From contig JBGSTC010000030.1 of the NCBI GenBank assembly GCA_041736705.1, positions 1-43,752 of the forward strand: 43,752 nucleotides of DNA, read 5' to 3'. This DNA comes from GWE2-51-13 sp041736705. GTDB lineage: Bacteria; Bacillota_I; Bacilli_A; Erysipelotrichales; Erysipelotrichaceae. Below the pieces are notes generated by a model. It saw only the letters and a program-made list of their open reading frames with translations. It made no database searches and was not told where the DNA came from. Both the position numbers and the translations under genes were made by a program. The first letter of the stretch is position 1, and each line of letters opens with the position of its first letter. Below are positions 1 through 8,647 of the stretch, one piece after another.

Positions 1-117
1 GCGATTGATGATTTTATCCTGTTCTACAATACTGATCGTCCACAGCGCAAACTAAAAGGTATGACCCCTCTAGAGTTTCGAGAGTCATACCTTCGGGATA
101 CTCTTCTTTTTAGATGA
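1..117 (+). CDS. IS3-family transposase OrfB, C-terminal end (partial)
   Basis: Only the last 38 codons are in the window, read in frame 1 and ending with TGA at 115-117. They contain the typical C-terminus of IS3-family integrase-type transposases, with YNTDRPQ followed by MTPLEFR. This segment lies after the third catalytic residue (Glu) of the DDE domain, so the catalytic part is upstream of the window. The gene on the opposite strand ends only 18 bases downstream, so the element's right end must lie very close to or within that gene. The family assignment is firm; whether the copy is intact cannot be judged. Confidence 0.85.
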   Translation, partial: AIDDFILFYNTDRPQRKLKGMTPLEFRESYLRDTLLFR

Positions 118-141
118 GTAAACTTTACCTGGGGCTATTCA
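1..141 (+). mobile_element. Right end of an IS3-family element
   Basis: Read inward on the minus strand, the bases around 118-134 begin CCCCA and continue TAAAGTTTAC. With a two-base gap this resembles the left end of the element at 43569 (CCCCATAGAGTAGAC). The element boundary is therefore probably between 134 and 141, inside the 3' end of the HAD phosphatase gene. The repeat match is imperfect and the exact end is uncertain. Confidence 0.4.
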
Positions 142-767
142 TAGTTGCCTTCTTTTTTGATGTGGATGCCATAGTCGCGCAATTCTTGGATGACCTGGTG
201 CGTGTTCTTGAAGACGATGCCATGGATCCCCAGGGCTTTCGCCCCTTCGATGTTCTCCGCCAAGTCATCGAGAAACAAGGTTTCTTCCGGATTCAGCCCA
301 TACTTGTCGAGAAGATGCCGGTAGATTTCAGGCATCGGTTTGACGAGTTTGAGTTGATAGGAAATCACGGATCCATGGGCAAGATGAAGCAAAGGGGTGT
401 TTTCCCACATCTCCATGAACCCTTGTTCAGGATAATTGGAGAGCAGATAGACTTGATAGCCTTGTTCGACGATGTCGAGAAAAATCTTCGACGAGTCTTC
501 CAAGAGGGTCGGCATTTCGACCCAATGGTCCATGACATATTCGATCTCCTTGGCGTAGTGCGGTGCTTTCTCAAGATAGAGCTTCGTATGTTCTTCCTTA
601 CCAAGCAAGCCTTGGTCGGCGGCACGCCATTCCTGACTGCGGAAAATGAGTTGGGTGAGGTCCTGTACTTTGATCGGGTCGTAACCCAAGGACTCCAGGA
701 ATCCCTTGGGGTCGTATTTTAGCAGGACGTTCCCCAGATCGAAGACGACATTACGAATGATTTTCAT
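135..767 (-). CDS. HAD-superfamily phosphatase (HAD-IA, YihX-like)
   Basis: This 210-aa protein has the four HAD motifs in order. Motif I is VVFDLGNVL (nucleophile Asp at residue 10), motif II is LLSN near residue 109, a Lys in KLVKPMPEIY serves as motif III, and motif IV is FLDDLAENI near residue 165. The FDLGNV form, in which Gly replaces the second Asp of DxD, is usual in the YihX-type sugar-phosphate phosphatases. It is likely a small cytosolic phosphatase; the substrate cannot be told. The start is fixed by GGAGGT about five bases upstream. The gene overlaps the 3' end of addA by 17 bases, so it is probably cotranscribed with addBA. Its stop codon at 135-137 lies within what may be the end of the upstream IS, so the C-terminus may have been altered by the insertion. 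Confidence 0.8.
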   Translation of the reverse strand: MKIIRNVVFDLGNVLLKYDPKGFLESLGYDPIKVQDLTQLIFRSQEWRAADQGLLGKEEHTKLYLEKAPHYAKEIEYVMDHWVEMPTLLEDSSKIFLDIVEQGYQVYLLSNYPEQGFMEMWENTPLLHLAHGSVISYQLKLVKPMPEIYRHLLDKYGLNPEETLFLDDLAENIEGAKALGIHGIVFKNTHQVIQELRDYGIHIKKEGNYE

Positions 768-3700
768 GGTGTACCTCCAGGATTTCCCTCAGATTGAAAC
801 TATAAAGGAAGGTCTTCACTTCTTTTTCGGGATAGACGATACGCAATGCCTCGAAATAGGCGCGAAGTTGTCCTTGATAGCGCTCGATCAATTGGGATGC
901 GGTGCCGGAACGATCGGTTTTGAAGTCGACCAGTTCGACCCTGTCTGGATAGATCGCAAGCATGTCAATGACCCCGTTGACTAAACGGTTCTGCTGTAGG
1001 ATGGCGAAGGGGAATTCGCGCTCGACGATCGCTGATTTCGCGTTTTGATAGTAGATCGTGTCGTGGAAAGCGATCAGAGCCTCGATTTCATCCTTTGTAC
1101 AGCTTGGATCGATCGAAAGAATCAAGTCAGGATTCCAGCTTGTCATCGGTAATCGTTCGATCAGGCGATGCAAACGGGTTCCGCGTTCCTTTCCATCCAG
1201 GACATCCCGGTAATGCAGGGTAAAGTCAGGGAAGAACACTTGTTCCTGGCTAGAAGGGGTTTGGTAATCGAATGCTTCTTCCGTCCGTAAGATGGGTGTG
1301 AATTCACTCGTTTTCGGTGGAACCGAGGGGGCTGAGAGTTCGCTGATCTTCCCTAACACCTCCATCTCTTTGTATAAATCGGAGGTCTTGTTGGAAAGGA
1401 TGGTCGCCAACCAACCGGAATAACCGATCCGGCGGAAGATCGCACTGCGTGTCAGCGAAGACGCGTAGGCTTTATTGGACTTCGCATCGACGATCACCAG
1501 TAAATGCTGGGGGCGGGTCAGTGCGACATACAAGACCCGCATCTGTTCTTCCATTTCCTCTTGGACCGCTTTGGCTTCGATGGCGATCCGGATCGGATTG
1601 CTTCGGACATAGCGTTGGGGAAGTAAGATCGATCGGATACCGATCCCAAGCTCGCTATCGCTGATGATTTCATTCTTGAGATCCAGCACATCTTGCCGTA
1701 GCGATGACCAGAAGTAAACGACCGGGAACTGAAGCCCCTTGGATTGATGGATGGTCATGACGCGGACCACGTTGTCTTCCAGTGAAATGGGGATGGCTTC
1801 CGAACTCTTCTCATCCTTGATTTCTTCGATCAGATCGAGAAATTTAGGAAGACTTCCGTGGTTCTCCTCGAAGCTCAATGCTTTCTGGAGGAAGAGGTCG
1901 AGATTGGTCCGTTGGGAATGGGTACAGATGTCCGTGTAATAGTGATTGAAATCGAAGAGGAGGGGAAGCAAGCGACGCATCGGAAAAGACGTCGCCGAGA
2001 TCGAGAGATCGCGGATCCGGGCGTCGATCTCGGGGTGGAGAGTTCTCAGACTCTCCCGTAACCCGGTTTTGCCTTTGTTTCGGTAGAGTTTTGCGATGTC
2101 GTCCTGAGTGAATCCGAAGAAAGGTGAAAGCAGTGTTCCGACAAGCAATTGGTCGTTATCCGGGTGAAGGCAAAGGTGAAGGAACTGTAGGCAGTCTTGA
2201 ACGCTGTCGGCTTGGTAGAAACCGGATTGGACATCGATGAAATAGGGGATGCCGACTTCATCGAACGCTCTTTTCAAATAGGTCTTGAGCTGATGGGATC
2301 GCACCAGGATCACATAGTCGCTCCATTTCGTATAAGGCGTACTCTGGATTTTTTGTAGGATGTCGTCCGCGATATGCCGTGCTTTCTTTAGCGCCACTCC
2401 CGGTTTCTCATCGACTTCAAGGGATGGGGCGGCGTCTTGATCATCGTTGTTTTCTTCTTCACTTGGCTCATCGACGATTTCTTCTGCTTCTTCCTCATCG
2501 ACGACCCAATGGATTTCCACCGGGATACCTCCGTTTTGGCGATCGGATCCGATCGATACCGCATCCTCCGCCAAGTAGGCGCTGCGCATCCCTTCGACGT
2601 TCATCGCATGATCGAACACGAGATTATTGAACTCGACGATGGTCTGGTCCGAACGGAAATTCTGTTTCAAGTAGATCAACAGGTCGTTTGCGTGATTGCG
2701 TTGGATCAACCCCTGCATGATCTGAGGCTTCGCATTACGGAAACGATAGATCGATTGCTTGATGTCGCCGACGCGGAAAACGTTGTTGCCGCGACTGATC
2801 AATTCCACCAGGAGGTCTTGTACGTCGTTGGAGTCTTGGAATTCATCGACCAGGATTTCCTTGAACTGTTCTTTATAGACATCCCTTACCTTGAACTTCT
2901 CATCGCGTAGGATCGCAAGGGCGAAATGTTCCATGTCGTCGAAATCGATGCAGTTCTGATCTTCCTTGATAGAGGCATACTCGTGTTTGAAGTCCCGGGT
3001 TAATTCACCCAGGCGAAAGAGCCGTCGACGCATCGTGTTCAAATCGTCGATCCACAATTCTTCCTCGAAGAGTTTGGGTAAACTATCCTGGATGAACTTC
3101 GCGACGCGCTTGCGTGCTTCTTTCACTTCATCCAAGGCTTTGTTTTTGGTGGCTGGGAGATTCTCCGCCATTGTGAAGAAGGCTTTTCGGATTTTCGTAT
3201 AGTCATATGCTTCGATCGACGACTTTACGACGTTGATTTGGGTGCTTTGGACCTGAAGGCAAAGCAGGAAGGCATCGTCGGTCAGCGGATCGTTGAGGGA
3301 AGCAGTCTTCAGTTCGTTGAACCGTTCTTCAAATTCTTCGATCGCGAGTTGCCAATGTATGAAAAAGTAGGAGCGCAAAGGTTCGCTTAAGGTGGATAGG
3401 GAGCGTTCGACGGAATAACTTGAGACCGAGGATTTCAACCACTCTTCCGGATCGGGTTTCGACCCCAAGATCGTCGCTAAACTTGTAATCGCATCGCGTA
3501 CCCCCTGATCCGCTTCGGGACGGGATGAAAAATGCTCCAGTAGCTCGTCGAAGGCATCGGGGTGGGTGGCATAGGCGCGATTCAGGACACGATCCAAAGC
3601 TTCTTTCTTATAGAGGGAAGCGGTGGCTTCATCCAGGATGTTGGAAGCCCGTTTCGGGTCGAGGTTCAGAACGTAGGAGTAGTTGCGGATGACGGATAGA

Positions 3701-4005
3701 CAGAAGGAGTGGATCGTCGAGATGTTCGCATTGGCCAAGAGCGTGATTTGGGTGTAAAGGAAAGGATCCTTCGTTTTCTCATACTTTTCATTGAGTTTCT
3801 TCGACAGTCTACGTTTCATTTCCCCGGCGGCGGCTTCCGTGAAGGTCATCGCAAGGATCTCATTGACTGAAACCCGGTCTTCTTCGATGCGCTTCATCAG
3901 CCGTTCGATCAATACGGTCGTTTTACCGGCACCGGCCGAGGCACAGACAAGGATGTTCTTATCGACGGTACGGATGGCGAGTTCTTGTTCTTTACTGGGT
4001 TTCAT
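751..4005 (-). CDS. addA: ATP-dependent helicase/nuclease AddA
   Basis: This is the helicase-nuclease subunit of the AddAB complex, which resects double-strand breaks to load RecA. The UvrD/RecB-type helicase motifs are all visible: Walker A in ASAGAGKTTVL near residue 25, DEFQD for motif II, GDIKQSIYRFR for motif III, and late motifs TIHQSKGLQFPVV and RVLYVALTRP. The C-terminal RecB-type nuclease carries GVIDML, VDFKTD and YQGQLRAY, giving the Asp, Asp-x-Lys and Gln-Tyr catalytic signature. At 1084 aa it is shorter than the Bacillus protein (about 1230 aa). The ATG at 4005 was preferred over the upstream in-frame start at 4083 because it overlaps the addB stop as ATGA and has AAGGGGA upstream. 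Confidence 0.93.
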   Translation of the reverse strand: MKPSKEQELAIRTVDKNILVCASAGAGKTTVLIERLMKRIEEDRVSVNEILAMTFTEAAAGEMKRRLSKKLNEKYEKTKDPFLYTQITLLANANISTIHSFCLSVIRNYSYVLNLDPKRASNILDEATASLYKKEALDRVLNRAYATHPDAFDELLEHFSSRPEADQGVRDAITSLATILGSKPDPEEWLKSSVSSYSVERSLSTLSEPLRSYFFIHWQLAIEEFEERFNELKTASLNDPLTDDAFLLCLQVQSTQINVVKSSIEAYDYTKIRKAFFTMAENLPATKNKALDEVKEARKRVAKFIQDSLPKLFEEELWIDDLNTMRRRLFRLGELTRDFKHEYASIKEDQNCIDFDDMEHFALAILRDEKFKVRDVYKEQFKEILVDEFQDSNDVQDLLVELISRGNNVFRVGDIKQSIYRFRNAKPQIMQGLIQRNHANDLLIYLKQNFRSDQTIVEFNNLVFDHAMNVEGMRSAYLAEDAVSIGSDRQNGGIPVEIHWVVDEEEAEEIVDEPSEEENNDDQDAAPSLEVDEKPGVALKKARHIADDILQKIQSTPYTKWSDYVILVRSHQLKTYLKRAFDEVGIPYFIDVQSGFYQADSVQDCLQFLHLCLHPDNDQLLVGTLLSPFFGFTQDDIAKLYRNKGKTGLRESLRTLHPEIDARIRDLSISATSFPMRRLLPLLFDFNHYYTDICTHSQRTNLDLFLQKALSFEENHGSLPKFLDLIEEIKDEKSSEAIPISLEDNVVRVMTIHQSKGLQFPVVYFWSSLRQDVLDLKNEIISDSELGIGIRSILLPQRYVRSNPIRIAIEAKAVQEEMEEQMRVLYVALTRPQHLLVIVDAKSNKAYASSLTRSAIFRRIGYSGWLATILSNKTSDLYKEMEVLGKISELSAPSVPPKTSEFTPILRTEEAFDYQTPSSQEQVFFPDFTLHYRDVLDGKERGTRLHRLIERLPMTSWNPDLILSIDPSCTKDEIEALIAFHDTIYYQNAKSAIVEREFPFAILQQNRLVNGVIDMLAIYPDRVELVDFKTDRSGTASQLIERYQGQLRAYFEALRIVYPEKEVKTFLYSFNLREILEVHHENHS

Positions 4006-6680
4006 TGGTCGCCATCCCCTTTCTGTAGTTTCTTTATGGAAGTCCGATTCTTGACGTTCAGCGGTTCCCCTCGGAATTGACACAGGCGCACGAAATCGCA
4101 GTAGGTACAGGCATCCGGCGTACAGGCGCGGCTGATGTCGGCGTTGGCGATCCGTGTCCCGAAATCGGTGTAGAGTTCATTCAACGCTTGTTTCACCAAT
4201 TCGATCGAATACGGTTTACCCATGGTCACGACGTTCCCGTCTTTATTTAGTTTCAGTTTGTCGATGTTTCGACCCTTGAAATCCAGATTCCTCGGATCCG
4301 CAAACGTCCACCCCTTGAGTTTGTGGATTTTCCACGCTTGTTCCTGCCAGAATTCCTCATCGTATTCTTCCACTTTCACCGGTCGTAATGCTACTTTACC
4401 CGCTTGAATGGGTGTATTTTCTTGCTTGAGCGAGATATAGTAGGCACCGGCCGCTTCTTTTCTCAATTCTTCGCTGGCGATCCAAAGATAGGTCATCAGT
4501 TGAAGTTGTTGACCGGTCAGGACTTTCTTTTCACTGATTTTTTTCCCGCTGCTCTTGTAATCCATGATGCGAAGTTGATCCGCGGTCGTATCGACCCGGT
4601 CGATAAAGCCACCGAGTTTCAGCGTGATCGACGGATGGATTTGGAGGTCGCGTTCGAACTTCATTTCCGTGTGACTCGGGACGAACAAGGTTTCGGCTTC
4701 GATTTGCACGAGCCGGTCGAACACTTTACGCACTTGAGTCAATAAACGGTTCTTCAAGGTTTCGATGTAGTCGCTTCGATGGGGATAGAGGCGATGCAGG
4801 TCCGAGAAATACGGTCTGGCCAATTCGGCGATCGCTGAATCCTCCATCTTGGGATAGTCCTTGTGATGTTGCTCGATGGCTTGTTCAAAAATCGCATGCA
4901 TCAGGGTTCCGATGATGTTGGTTTCGATTTTCGCCTCGGGTTTGGTGCGAAGACGTAGCGCCGTCGCCAGGAAGTATTTATAGGGACACTCGAAGAAACG
5001 TTCGATCGCTGAAATCGATCCTTTGACTTCACCGAGCGGATAAAGCAACGCTTTCATGTTCTCTTGACTCAACTTCGGTTCACCTTTAAATCTTCCCGTT
5101 GCTTCGACCAAAGGCCACGGTTTCGCCTTCACTTTGTGTTTCTCGCAAAAACTTTCGATTTCAAAGGAAAGCTCGTTACTTTTCCCTTCGTAGTTCCCGG
5201 TCGCATAAGAGAACACCAATTCCGGCGACCAGGTGAAGAGATCCTCGACGCGCTTCATATGGGCTTCGTATCTCTCCTTCAAGGAAGGAAGCCCGGTCTT
5301 CTCGCGATAGACATCGTCGAATAAACCGCTATTGGTCGCCAACTGTGGATAATTCTTCTGGCTTGCGGACATGACGAAGATCCGTTGGATCCCGGGGATA
5401 TGGAAATGTCCCAAGTCCGTGATCAAAACCCCGGAGGTTTTCGCTTTAGGTCGGGAACGCAATGCGCCGACCAAGAAGTTCAAGAGATCGGAAGCTTGGG
5501 GATGAGCGGAGAGTAGCGGGACGGCTTTCTCAAGGACCCGCTTCACTTGAAGAAGCGCGAGTCGACCTTCTTCCGTGGCTTGCGATTGTTCGACGCAGAT
5601 CGAGTAGAGAGTCTCGACCTTTTCCTTCCATGAAGAGTCTTTGGTTAAGTTCGCTTTCTTGATCAGATTCTCCGTCGATCGGCGGAGTTCCTCCGCCCGT
5701 TCTTCCATTTGCAGATAGGTCTTCTTCTGGGTGCCATCCCACAAGGTCGAATCCGTCATGGCGTCGTTCACATGATGAAGAGGTGACAGTAGTGCACTCA
5801 ATGGGATCCCGAAATCCTCGATATAGTTGATCAAGGGATAGACATCGCTGAAACAAGAAAGGGAGAGAACACTGACCCAGTTTTCGATGCATTGGTTTTC
5901 GCTATATTTCATAAGCCGTATGAACAGTTCGGCTTCGGGTAAGACAAAGGACTCGGAAAGTACGGTGAAGGGGAGGTTCAAACGAGTGAAATTCGCTTTA
6001 AGGACAGGAAGATCGGTGGCAGGATCAAGACAAACCACCATCTGTTTGTGGATATCCATCGGATCGCTCGCGATTTTCTGCGCGATCCCCAACGCCTCGG
6101 CACGGGAGTTGACAGCATGGTGTAGAATGGGGGTAGGTGAATGGGATGCGAATTCCAAAGGCTTCGCCCCGTTGGACAGTAAGCGGCGATAATACTTCGC
6201 TGTGAGTAGATCTTCATCCGAATTGGACAGATAAATCGGTCGAATGCGCGCTTGTGCGAGAAGTCGGTCGAAAGCAGAACGTATCGTATTCCCAGGAAGG
6301 TCGCATTGGGTAAGTCGTTGAAGACATTTCTTGACATCCCTTTCCTTGGGCGTACTTTCGGGTAATCCGGCGAGATCCACATCGTAGGCATCCAGTTCCA
6401 ACATGAAGTCGGCGATCTCCTTGATCGTCTGCGGAAACGCCAACATACTGCCTAAAACTTCCAGTTCATCCTTCATTTCATCGCAGATCCGTGCGGTCTC
6501 ACAAAAAAAGGCGGTCGGATCTTTGGCAGAACTTTCCAGACTGCGGAGGTAGTTTGCGAGTGAAATCGTTTGCACTCCGGCCAATACCGGCGTCTTTTCC
6601 AGAATATTGCGAATCAAAGCGGGCTGCGCATGCGGTTCACTGAAAATTATCGTTCCATTTTCAAAAGAATGGTTGTTCAT
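4002..6680 (-). CDS. addB: AddAB complex nuclease subunit AddB (RexB-like)
   Basis: The 892-aa partner of AddA. The C-terminal PD-(D/E)xK nuclease is clear, with FIDRVD followed by IMDYKSSGKK. Four cysteines frame it as an iron-sulphur cluster: one in FFECPYKYF and three in the C-terminal block CTPDACTYC-x5-C. The N-terminus shows no P-loop, unlike Bacillus AddB (GRSGSGKT type). In this it resembles streptococcal RexB, and the length is also short. The start at 6680 is chosen for the GAGGT seven bases upstream; an in-frame start at 6797 would extend back through the promoter region and into the divergent transporter gene. It is the first gene of the minus-strand operon addB-addA-HAD and overlaps addA by four bases. 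Confidence 0.9.
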   Translation of the reverse strand: MNNHSFENGTIIFSEPHAQPALIRNILEKTPVLAGVQTISLANYLRSLESSAKDPTAFFCETARICDEMKDELEVLGSMLAFPQTIKEIADFMLELDAYDVDLAGLPESTPKERDVKKCLQRLTQCDLPGNTIRSAFDRLLAQARIRPIYLSNSDEDLLTAKYYRRLLSNGAKPLEFASHSPTPILHHAVNSRAEALGIAQKIASDPMDIHKQMVVCLDPATDLPVLKANFTRLNLPFTVLSESFVLPEAELFIRLMKYSENQCIENWVSVLSLSCFSDVYPLINYIEDFGIPLSALLSPLHHVNDAMTDSTLWDGTQKKTYLQMEERAEELRRSTENLIKKANLTKDSSWKEKVETLYSICVEQSQATEEGRLALLQVKRVLEKAVPLLSAHPQASDLLNFLVGALRSRPKAKTSGVLITDLGHFHIPGIQRIFVMSASQKNYPQLATNSGLFDDVYREKTGLPSLKERYEAHMKRVEDLFTWSPELVFSYATGNYEGKSNELSFEIESFCEKHKVKAKPWPLVEATGRFKGEPKLSQENMKALLYPLGEVKGSISAIERFFECPYKYFLATALRLRTKPEAKIETNIIGTLMHAIFEQAIEQHHKDYPKMEDSAIAELARPYFSDLHRLYPHRSDYIETLKNRLLTQVRKVFDRLVQIEAETLFVPSHTEMKFERDLQIHPSITLKLGGFIDRVDTTADQLRIMDYKSSGKKISEKKVLTGQQLQLMTYLWIASEELRKEAAGAYYISLKQENTPIQAGKVALRPVKVEEYDEEFWQEQAWKIHKLKGWTFADPRNLDFKGRNIDKLKLNKDGNVVTMGKPYSIELVKQALNELYTDFGTRIANADISRACTPDACTYCDFVRLCQFRGEPLNVKNRTSIKKLQKGDGDQ

Positions 6681-6701
6681 CGCCTGTACCTCAGTTATAA
6701 T
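6673..6701 (+). promoter_or_regulatory. Promoter of the DMT transporter operon; divergent with addB
   Basis: TTGTTC at 6673-6678 and TATAAT at 6696-6701 are separated by 17 bases, with the first gene's ATG at 6727. On the opposite strand a second TATAAT occupies 6705-6700 and would serve addB, though without a convincing -35. The two genes are only 46 bases apart, so the two promoters overlap and should interfere. Confidence 0.55.
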
Positions 6702-6726
6702 TATAAATGATATTTCAGAGGTGCGA

Positions 6727-7635
6727 ATGACGAAAAACAAGAAGTACGGGAAAACGGCCTTATTGGTGGCGTCATTTCTCTGGGGTATCGGATTCATCGC
6801 CGTCCAAGGAGCTTTGGACAGTGGTTGGCATCCTTATTTATTACTCGGTTTCCGCGGTTTAATCGCCGGCGTGAGCCTTGGGGTCTTTTCCTTCAATCGG
6901 AAATGGTGGACGAAACCGCTGCTAATGCGCGACGGGATTCTTGCCGGAAGCTTGATGTTTCTGGCCTTCGCTCTACAAACCTTCGGCCAACAGGCGTCTT
7001 CCGCAACCAACGCATCCTTTCTGACTACCTTATATGTCATGTTTACACCCTTGCTGCTCTTTCTCTTCACGGGGAAGAAAGTCGGTGTGTCGACCTTGAT
7101 AGCCGGAACCCTTTCGTTGATTGCCACGGCGTTACTGACGTTGCGCGGATCCTTCACCTTGTCCTTCGGTGATGCGTTATTGATCGGCTGTGCCATCGCC
7201 TTCGCCCTGCATATCCTTATGCTGGAGAAGACGGCGTTCCACGACGATGCGCTCTCACTGACCGTGCTTCAGTGCCTGACGATGAGTGCTTGGTCCTTTC
7301 TCTTTTCAATCTTTTTCAAGACATCGGTACCAACGCAAGGATGGGGTTATGTCGCTTATTGCGGCATCGTGAGTAGTGGATTGGCTTTCTTCCTTCAGAC
7401 CTATGGTCAAAAACACGTGGATTCGGCGATCGCCGCGATCCTGTTGACCATGGAGGCGTTGTTTGGCGCGATCGGCGCCATCCTGATCCTCAAAGAACCC
7501 TTCGGACCGACATCGATCCTTGGGGGGATTCTGATGATGGGTGCCATCGTCTTGTTGGAAACAGGTCCCATCCTGTATCAGCAGTATACTAAAGCATTCC
7601 TTATCGCTAAAAGGGAAGTTGAAAAAGAACCTTAA
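6727..7635 (+). CDS. EamA/DMT-superfamily transporter
   Basis: This 302-aa membrane protein has ten predicted hydrophobic helices arranged as two five-helix EamA repeats. The first repeat opens with ALLVASFLWGIGFIAVQGAL and each repeat contains a small-residue-rich helix typical of the drug/metabolite transporter family. Near the C-terminus the segment AAILLTMEALFGAIGAILI matches the conserved end of EamA domain 2. It is likely a secondary transporter of a small metabolite across the cytoplasmic membrane; the substrate cannot be read from sequence. The start is set by AGAGGTGCGA before the ATG at 6727. It precedes the unknown gene at 7649 by 13 bases, suggesting cotranscription. Confidence 0.88.
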   Translation: MTKNKKYGKTALLVASFLWGIGFIAVQGALDSGWHPYLLLGFRGLIAGVSLGVFSFNRKWWTKPLLMRDGILAGSLMFLAFALQTFGQQASSATNASFLTTLYVMFTPLLLFLFTGKKVGVSTLIAGTLSLIATALLTLRGSFTLSFGDALLIGCAIAFALHILMLEKTAFHDDALSLTVLQCLTMSAWSFLFSIFFKTSVPTQGWGYVAYCGIVSSGLAFFLQTYGQKHVDSAIAAILLTMEALFGAIGAILILKEPFGPTSILGGILMMGAIVLLETGPILYQQYTKAFLIAKREVEKEP

Positions 7636-7648
7636 GGGGGACACACCA

Positions 7649-8452
7649 ATGTCAATCGTAGACGTATTATCCAACATCAGCGATCGTCGCAAAGGCGGCG
7701 ACCAATGCCAATTCAACGGTTATCTGGAAGATTATCTGGAAACGCTGGAAGACGGGAACCTCAAGACGAGCTTGGCTCATCTGTTCGAGGCTGAACCGAA
7801 CCTGCGCATCATCGTCGACCTCTCGTTCGATGTCAACAAAGATGTGATTTCGAACCAAATCATCCGCTATAAAGATGCATCGAAGTTGCCGAAGGGATTC
7901 TTGAAGGCGCCGTACATCGTTTACGGAAAAGCCGCGGGAGATGCGGAAATGGGGATTCTGCTCATCGACGGCGAAAAGTCCGATTATCCTTTAGCGAAAG
8001 GCCTGTATTACTGCTTGACGGAACAAACCGGCATGCTGGAAAACGCACGTAACGAATTGGTCGCGGTCAACACCGACCAACCGGAAGTCGTCGCTTCCAT
8101 CGGGAAGAAACTTTTGGCTCAGACCCAACGCGTCGGCGCATTGCAACGCGAAGTCGACCGCCACTATTACAATTCGTTCAATGCATTGAATGAACTTGTC
8201 TTAGCGAAAGCCGAAGACCTGAAGAACGGCACGATCGAACACTGCAAAGAAACACAAGAACGCTCGGATCTGATCTATAGCGCGATCTCGAAGTGGTACT
8301 TGCTGAAGAAGACCGTGTATGTCCAATACATGACCAACAAGGATTTGCTTGAGAAGGAAAACGAAGGCAATATCAAGAAACAACGCCACAATGCGAAACT
8401 TCATGCGGACCAAGTCCCGTTCATGGCGTTCAGCGAACTCTGGCGCGTATAA
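7649..8452 (+). CDS. Conserved-looking hypothetical protein, 267 aa
   Basis: I do not recognise this protein. The start is well defined by AAGGGGGA eight bases upstream of ATG. There is no signal peptide or membrane helix, so it should be cytosolic. The N-terminal half is mixed alpha/beta (around residues 50-110, with IIVDLSFDV and MGILLIDGE). The C-terminal half (about 130-250) is long, charged, helical and possibly coiled-coil, and ends FMAFSELWRV. It follows the transporter by 13 bases and is closed by a strong terminator, so it is the last gene of a two-gene unit. Base composition matches the flanking genes. No function is proposed. Confidence 0.75.
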   Translation: MSIVDVLSNISDRRKGGDQCQFNGYLEDYLETLEDGNLKTSLAHLFEAEPNLRIIVDLSFDVNKDVISNQIIRYKDASKLPKGFLKAPYIVYGKAAGDAEMGILLIDGEKSDYPLAKGLYYCLTEQTGMLENARNELVAVNTDQPEVVASIGKKLLAQTQRVGALQREVDRHYYNSFNALNELVLAKAEDLKNGTIEHCKETQERSDLIYSAISKWYLLKKTVYVQYMTNKDLLEKENEGNIKKQRHNAKLHADQVPFMAFSELWRV

Positions 8453-8466
8453 ACGAATCATTCGAC

Positions 8467-8495
8467 CAAGACTTCCGAAAGGGAGTCTTTTTTTT
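8467..8495 (+). terminator. Rho-independent terminator
   Basis: AAGACTTCC, loop GAAA, GGGAGTCTT, followed by a run of eight T. It ends the transporter/hypothetical operon. Confidence 0.85.
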
Positions 8496-8539
8496 GTTGC
8501 CAAGAATGAAAAAACGGATGAAATCGGATCATTCGATGA

Positions 8540-8592
8540 TGATATAATGGAAGAAATGCGAAATGCAACCACCGGTTGACAAAGTGGGTGGT
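8540..8592 (+). promoter_or_regulatory. Promoter/operator region of the XRE regulator
   Basis: Two overlapping signals precede the regulator gene. An extended -10, TGATATAAT, lies at 8540-8548. Downstream, a consensus TTGACA at 8576-8581 is centred in an inverted repeat, ACCACC at 8568-8573 and GGTGGT at 8587-8592. The repeat is well placed to be an autoregulatory operator of the XRE protein encoded at 8648. The -10 for the second promoter (TAGTGT, spacing 19) is weak. Confidence 0.4.
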
Positions 8593-8647
8593 ATCGATGG
8601 TAGTGTAGTGAAACAATGATTCTGTACACTATGGGGGAGGTGGAAGT

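Noticed and set aside
114..722. Plus-strand open frame opposite the HAD gene
   Set aside because: It is the antisense of a motif-bearing gene and has no ribosome binding site; likewise for many long antisense frames inside pur and met genes (for example 21782-22639 and 31249-32370).
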